Source: Rhinolophus ferrumequinum (lineage: Eukaryota > Chordata > Mammalia > Chiroptera > Rhinolophidae). From it: a stretch of 64,000 bases of DNA. Within the stretch, counting starts at the first letter, position 1. Every line of letters begins with the position of its first letter. The position numbers were made by a program, and so were the translations under genes. The stretch lies in assembly GCF_004115265.2 (NCBI RefSeq), contig NC_046293.1:24810173-24874172 (forward strand). Reading direction: 5' to 3'. Shown here in pieces: positions 58,755 through 64,000 of the stretch. The notes under the pieces are model-generated. The model had not been told where the DNA came from, ran no database searches, and saw only the letters and a list, made by a program, of their open reading frames with translations.

Positions 58755-59900
58755 AAAAATCAAATTGATTGTGAGGGGTGTAAATGTCTAACTATTATTT
58801 TGCTTTGTATGCCTGAAACTAATAAAAATTTAAAAATCAAGTTGATAAATTAAACTTCATTAAAATTGAGAACTGTTCTTCAAAAGACATCATTAAGGAA
58901 ATGAAAAGCCATGCAAGAGACTGAGAAACATACATATACAGATATCACCAAGGAATTGTATCCATAATATATAAAGATGTTTTACAATTCAGTAAGGAGA
59001 CAAACAACCTAATAAAAAAATGGATAAAATACTCAAACAGACTTCAGAAAAGAAGACATATAAATAATAAGCACATGAAAAGGTACTAAACATCAGTAAT
59101 AATCAGGAAATTGCCAATTAAAAATCACCATTAGGGGAGACTGGATGGCTCAGTTGGTTAGAGTGCAAGCTCTTAACAACAAGGTTGCCGGTTCAATTCC
59201 CGCATGGGATGGTGGGCTGTGCCCCCTGCAATTAAGACTGAAAATGGCAACTGGACTTGGAGCTGAGCTGCGCCCTCCAAAATTAGATTGAAGGACATCG
59301 ACTTGGAGCTGATGGGCCTTTAAACAATACCACACAACCATAAAAATGACTGCACCTAAAAAGGCTGACATTACCAAGTGTTGGTGAGGGTGTTGAGCAA
59401 CTGAAACTCATGTATTCCTGTGGAGACTGTAAACTGGTATAATAATTTGGCATTTTTTTTAAAGTTAAATATATACTTACGTGTTTGATCCAGCAATTCC
59501 ATTTCCAGGTTCTTTACCCAAAAGAAGGAAAAAGAAACATATGTTTACAGAAAGAATTGTACACAAATTTTTATATCACCTTTATACATAACAATCCAAA
59601 ATTGGAAATAACCCAATGTCCATCAGTGGGTGAATCAATAAACAAAGTGTAGTATACCCATATAATGGAATTCTACCCAGCAATAAAAAGAAATGACACT
59701 GATACATCTAAACACATAGATCAGTTTTACTGAGCAAAACCATTATATGATTCCATTTATATGAATCTAATAGAATGGTGCAAACTATAGTGAAAGAAAC
59801 ATCGGTGGTTGCCTGGGACTGGGAGTAGGAGGATTGACTGCAAACAGAGAACTTTTTTGGGTGATGAGAATCTTAAATATCCCAATTGTGGAATGGTTAC
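58755..59900 (+). mobile_element. LINE-1 fragments with SINE insertion
   Basis: A short L1 3' end at 58765-58840, then L1 ORF2-type sequence at 58850-59132 and 59323-59900 (CCAAGTGTTGGTGAGGGTG, TACCCATATAATGGAATTCT, CAGTTTTACTGAGCAAAACC). Interrupted by the SINE at 59133-59322. Frames are eroded. Confidence 0.8.
59133..59322 (+). mobile_element. Rhin-1-like SINE in LINE-1
   Basis: GACTGGATGGCTCAGTTGG, B-box GGTTCAATTCCCGC, GGGATGGTGGGCTGTGCCC, GGAGCTGAGCTGCGCC. Truncated at its 3' end. Confidence 0.88.
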
Positions 59901-60136
59901 ATAAATATATGTATATATTTTTTAAAACTCATAAATTTCCAGGAACAGGACACTGACCTATCTTCGACCTCTTTTACAAATAATGAATGTCATGGCAGTC
60001 TATTTTATCTGATAGATCTGAGTTTTCTAAAACAAAACGGAAGATGGATTAAGCATTCAATAGGAATTCTACTAGAAACAAACTCAAATTACATACCACC
60101 TTAACTATTGCGTATGTGCCTCCTATATGTGTCACT

Positions 60137-60620
60137 GTGTTAGTTCCCTATAGCTGCCATAACAAATTACCACATACTTAGTTGTGTAAAACAAAATAAA
60201 TTATTTTATAGATCTGGAGGTCAGAGGTATAAAATAGGGTCCCACTGGGCTAAAATCAAGATGTCATCAGGGCCGTATTCCTTTTTGAGTCTCCAGGGAA
60301 GAATCCATTTCCTTGCCTTTTCCAGTTTCTAGAGGTTGTACTCATTCTTTGCATCATGGCACACTTCCAGCCACTTACTGCATTACTCAGACCTCTGCTT
60401 CCATCTTTACATGTCCTTCTCTGACTGACTGGCTCTTCTGCTTCCCTCTTATAAGGGTCCGTGTGATTAGATTGGGCCCACCCAGATGATCCAGGATTAT
60501 CTCCCTACTTCAAGCTCTTTACCCTAATCACATCTTCAAAGTCACTTTTGCCTTTATAAGGCTCCAGAGAATAGGAGGTGACCATCTTTGGGAGGGCCAT
60601 TATTCTCCCCACCACTCATG
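60137..60620 (-). mobile_element. MLT1-type MaLR LTR fossil, reverse
   Basis: TTAGTTCCCTATAGCTGCCA, AGATCTGGAGGTCAGAGGTA, CACTGGGCTAAAATCAAGAT, GATTGGGCCCACCCAGATG: the reverse MLT1 pattern. Confidence 0.85.
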
Positions 60621-61209
60621 CCTAACTTTGAAGCTCTTGGCTTCTGAAGGACTGTCTTCATTTATGGTGTGGCACTTCTGCTCCTTCTTCAAAACTTTGA
60701 CCTGCCACTCCAAACAACTTCTTCATCTTGTGGGGGCTCCAGCTTGTCTTTCATAATTAAGGAAAGTCTTATATTTAAGGCTCAGATATTAGGTTCATAG
60801 GATTTGAGATTTGAAGTTTAGGAGCTCCAGATTTGAGATCCTGGAGGGAACCTTAGTGATATGGTCCAAACTAAAGGGCTTCTCACTATAGAAACTCTAT
60901 AGAAACACTATAGAAAAGTTTTCTTTTCTCTAGTGTTTTGGCTCCATAGCCCCTGGTTATAATCATTTTTTCAAATCAGTTTCTTTACTGTAAATAAGAT
61001 TGTTTTTAACCTGAATCATAGAAACCTCCTACCCCCTGCTTTAGGTAATTATCCTCAAGTTTGTGATTAATGTCTGTTGACTATGGTCATTGTAGCACAG
61101 TGTTTTTTCTAGGCCTAGCTCCCAGGTGAACAATAACTGAACGACTGGTTAAACCAGAAGAAAGGCCAGGCTCCATGAAGCTGAATAATTTTTCATCAGC
61201 AGTCACCCT
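60621..61209. other. Unassigned intergenic stretch
   Basis: No gene recognised. Around 60895-60915 the words ACTATAGAAACTCTATAGAAAC form a small internal repeat. Confidence 0.4.
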
Positions 61210-61680
61210 TTTTTTGCGGAAGAACTGACGAGGACCGAGAGACTCAAGCGGCTCGCAGAGATCAGGAGAACACAGCTTTATTACGCCAGCGGGCTCAGTG
61301 GGATTGTTCCCAAATAACTGAGCACTTCCTGGGGTCCGGGGCTTTGTTTTATAGAGTTAGGCCTCCGGGTTTGGGGAAGATTCGCGCTATTGCTATTGCG
61401 ATGCTAGGGATTGGTTAAACCTGGCCAGGGTGTGGGGATGTCCGTCCCTAGCAGCTGCATTTCTTCAACATTCATTTTGATGGGGAGGTCTCTAACCTTA
61501 GTGCCTGCAGGAGACAGCTCCAACAAGGGGATGGGGCGAGACAGCTCCGATAAGGGGATGGAGCTCTTAGCGGGGGTTTGCCTGCAGGAAAAACCGTCCC
61601 AACACTTTGTCAATGGCTTTGAATCCTGCTCCTTGGGCCAACACTACTAACTCTATTAACTAAAATCTATCTCTCCTCAT
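61210..61680 (-). mobile_element. ERV LTR fossil, family F, reverse
   Basis: GAACACAGCTTTATTACGCC (reversed poly(A) signal region), TGTTTTATAGAGTTAGGCC (reversed TATA region) in LTR order. A 25-base unit around GACAGCTCCAACAAGGGGAT is doubled. The next 450 bases may be internal sequence but no retroviral protein was recognised. Confidence 0.6.
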
Positions 61681-62164
61681 CTAGGAGCCCTTAGGATACA
61701 AATGACTTCCAGTACACCCCAACCACAGAGGTCAGCATGGTCTTCCAGACAGATCTCGAGACCCTGTCCCTTCATCTAAGATCAGATAGGGTGGGAGTTC
61801 TGTGAATTCCCAGTAGGCAGGGACAATGGCCACATTCAGCAGGAAGCAGATACAGGAGAGGAGATCTGTCCCTCAATTTCCCATAGAGACTTATGGGGAT
61901 CACGTCTCTCAAGGGGGTCATAAGGCAGGCAGTTAGAGACAGGAATTGGGTCTCTGAGACGCCTGGATACATCAGGTTACATTCCTTTATGTCCAACATA
62001 GTCTATGGAATATTACCTCCCAAAAGACCTCCCCTCTCTGACCAAACTTGCCCTTGTTTACAATAACAATTAGCCATTATCAATCATAGGTATCAACCAA
62101 GCAGCCCCACAATTCTAGAAGAGGCCATTCTAGAAGAGAAGGAAATAAGAACTCGTAAATCCTC
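61681..62164. other. Unassigned, possibly ERV internal
   Basis: Lies between two LTR fossils; no gene recognised. Confidence 0.35.
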
Positions 62165-62400
62165 GCCAGTCAGGGCCTTTTGAGCCTTGCTTTTGCTCGG
62201 GGGCCCGCTCCAAACCCTTGGAGTGTACTTTTTCTTCTAATAATGAGCCCTTGAACCCTTGAGCCCTTTCAGCCTTTTGAGCCACTTTTTTGTGTTCGAC
62301 CCGCTCCTAACTCTTTGGAGTGTACTTTCACTTCTAATAAACTGCTCTTTCACCACTATATTTCTGTGTCTTACTTAATTTTTTACTTGTGATGCCAAGA
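62165..62400 (+). mobile_element. ERV LTR 3' part, family E
   Basis: GCCTTGCTTTTGCTCGG, GGAGTGTACTTTTTCTTCTA, AATAAACTGCTCTTTCACCA. The GAGCC...GGAGTGTACTTT unit is present twice in tandem, as at 47490. Confidence 0.6.
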
Positions 62401-63100
62401 ACCTGGACACCGCGCCAAGAAGGGTCTTGAGAGGGACCTCAATTCTGAGAATGTGTACTGAAACTCAGAGGAGCTAGATCCAGCATAAAAGAGCATAAAT
62501 GGACTTGGCCATACACAGCCTTAGCTTCAAGAAGGAAGAGAGATGACCTAATTACCTGACTCAGAAGCCAAAGTCCTTCCGATTTTGCATCTATCAGTTC
62601 CCCTCCCTTTTCCAACAGGATTAGGGCCAAAGAGCAAAATAAGAGGAAGTTAGAAATAAGGGAATTGCCAAACGACAAGTCCACAGTGTCTTCCCCATGT
62701 AACATTGGAAAGCTTCAAGTTACAGAACCAGGTCAATTCTCCCTTCTCTGTTCTGCCTCTGTTCTCTCCAAAAGAATGATGGGTAAGTCTTTCCTTAACC
62801 TTAATTTAAAGGAAAGGGAAATGTTCCTAAATTCAGATGTTATCGGGAAAGAATTTTGTAATTTGGATATCCTCAGTGATTTACTCTATAGGATTAATTA
62901 TTTTCATCATAAGCCTTCTTATCAACCCATGGATATAAAATCCCACTCTAACTTCCCTCTTAATCTGCTACCTGTTTTTACTGTCTAGAAACCTAGTAAC
63001 TGCCTGAGACTCAGGAATTAGTCATCCTCTGCCCAAGCCTGTGGCAGTGGTCACACCTCAAGAAACAATGTTCCGACATGCAGCTGGCAGGAGCAATCGC
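62401..63100. other. Upstream region of APOBEC1, unassigned
   Basis: No clear repeat or second gene seen. It would carry distal APOBEC1 promoter sequence. Confidence 0.4.
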
Positions 63101-63104
63101 ACAA

Positions 63105-63110
63105 TATATA
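63105..63110 (+). promoter_or_regulatory. TATA-like element before APOBEC1
   Basis: TATATA in ACAATATATAGCTGC, 34-39 bases before the APOBEC1 start codon. If used, the 5' leader would be very short; upstream promoters may also exist. Confidence 0.4.
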
Positions 63111-63143
63111 GCTGCAGGGGGAAAAGTCCAGTGACACAGCGCC

Positions 63144-63212
63144 ATGGCTTCGGACCAAGGTAAAATGGATGAGGGGCCTAGTAAGCTCCATATTCTTGAA
63201 AAGTGCAGAAAC

Positions 63213-63254
<42 letters not shown>

Positions 63255-63958
63255 TGTCTCCTTGGGCATTTTCCGACTTTCCTATTTATTCATATATTAA
63301 TTTTATTCTTAAATAAGATTTATTATTGTTATTACTAACTATTCATCCACAAATGATTTTGATCAAACGACACTAAATCGATGCTTGTTTCACCATAATA
63401 AAAAATTACGTAAAATATACAACTGTTAAATAACGGTTTAAGATAGCAAGAGTAGTGATAGCACAAGGGCATGTTAATTATTTAAGGTTTAGTTACTTAA
63501 CTTTAAAAGAATTCATGGGATGGGGGGAGGGGGAATACTTTGGGCTGTGGAAGAAAATAATTTTCAGATGAGGTGGGATTTGAGCTGGATTGACTCTTAC
63601 CACTGGCAACAGGGTTGAGTTCTTTGTGTTCTATTTATTTTGAGTCCTTTTCAGAGGCTCTGTTTTTAGGAATATAAAGAATTTCAGGGGGAAATGTCTA
63701 TTTTCAGATGTCTTCAGTTCAAAGCAATTTTTATGCCTCAGTAGCACATTCTGGACCCTACAACACACATACAAACACACCACACACTCACACACACACA
63801 AGGAGCCTTGGGCAGAGCACCTCCTGTTTTAGAGGAAGTGTCTCCCAGATATTGTGACTCTTCTTGATTCAAAAATAGCATCTCAGAGTTAAAGTTTGGC
63901 CGGGAGGGTGGACTGAATCTCCTGCGTACATTTCCACACAGCCACTTCACCCTCAGAG
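63144..63958 (+). CDS. APOBEC1: APOBEC1, first coding exons (partial)
   Basis: Cytidine deaminase that edits apolipoprotein B mRNA. Exon 1 coding is 63144-63159, ATG GCT TCG GAC CAA G then donor GTAAAA, giving MASDQ, like human MTSEK, with the same 16-nt length and phase. Orientation and place after GDF3 match the human order. A likely exon 2 is 63942-63958: acceptor TTTCCACACAG, 17 nt, donor GTAAGAG. It keeps the frame (33 nt in all) and gives MASDQATSPSE, against human MTSEKGPSTG before DPTLRRR. The catalytic exon lies beyond the window. Exon 1 is supported mainly by synteny, length and phase, since so few residues can be compared; exon 2 is tentative. Confidence 0.7.
63211..63258. repeat. 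(TG)n microsatellite
   Basis: About 23 TG units, one interrupted, starting 52 bases after the APOBEC1 exon 1 donor. Confidence 0.97.
63768..63801. repeat. (CA)n microsatellite
   Basis: Short interrupted CACACA run within APOBEC1 intron 1. Confidence 0.9.
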
Positions 63959-64000
63959 GTAAGAGTGACTTTTTTCCTCTCTCTCTGACCCACTCCGAAG

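Overview
The window is mammalian nuclear DNA, almost certainly from a bat and most likely a rhinolophoid (horseshoe or leaf-nosed) bat. The main clue is about a dozen copies of a dimeric, tRNA-derived SINE with a shared tail ending in AATAAAATCTT plus poly(A), which fits the Rhin-1 type of SINE known from Rhinolophus and Hipposideros. Non-autonomous DNA transposons of several kinds, LINE-1 3' ends and retroviral LTR fossils make up much of the rest. Species assignment is inference.

Three protein-coding genes are recognisable, in the order DPPA3 (minus strand, 15.8-19.3 kb), GDF3 (plus, 49.9-56.5 kb) and APOBEC1 (plus, starting at 63.1 kb and running off the right edge). This is the order and relative orientation of the human 12p13.31 pluripotency-associated block, read in reverse. 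I rebuilt DPPA3 as four coding exons giving 158 residues, and GDF3 as two exons giving 364 residues. Only the 16-nt first coding exon of APOBEC1 is firm, with a probable 17-nt second exon near the right edge. DPPA3 acts in oocyte and early embryo chromatin and GDF3 is a TGF-beta family ligand of pluripotent cells, so two of the three are early-embryo genes. APOBEC1 is a cytidine deaminase.

Layout: 0-15.7 kb is a repeat-rich intergenic stretch (LINE-1, SINEs, MER5-like and Tigger-like elements, palindromic MITEs, one LTR). 15.8-19.3 kb is DPPA3. 19.3-49.9 kb is a gene desert packed with LTR fossils, LINE-1s, an old U6 copy, a hAT MITE and an RPS23 processed pseudogene. 49.9-56.5 kb is GDF3, whose 5.4-kb intron holds a MADE1 hairpin, a SINE and a U6/LINE-1 chimeric retrocopy. 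56.5-64 kb holds further repeats and the start of APOBEC1.

The most interesting signal is in DPPA3: the UHRF1-contact region reads VRTLATARK (residues 86-94), which matches the histone H3 N-terminus ARTKQTARK at six of nine positions, including R2, T3, T6, A7, R8 and K9. From memory, human and mouse share only the VRT part. This suggests a more complete histone mimic in this lineage.
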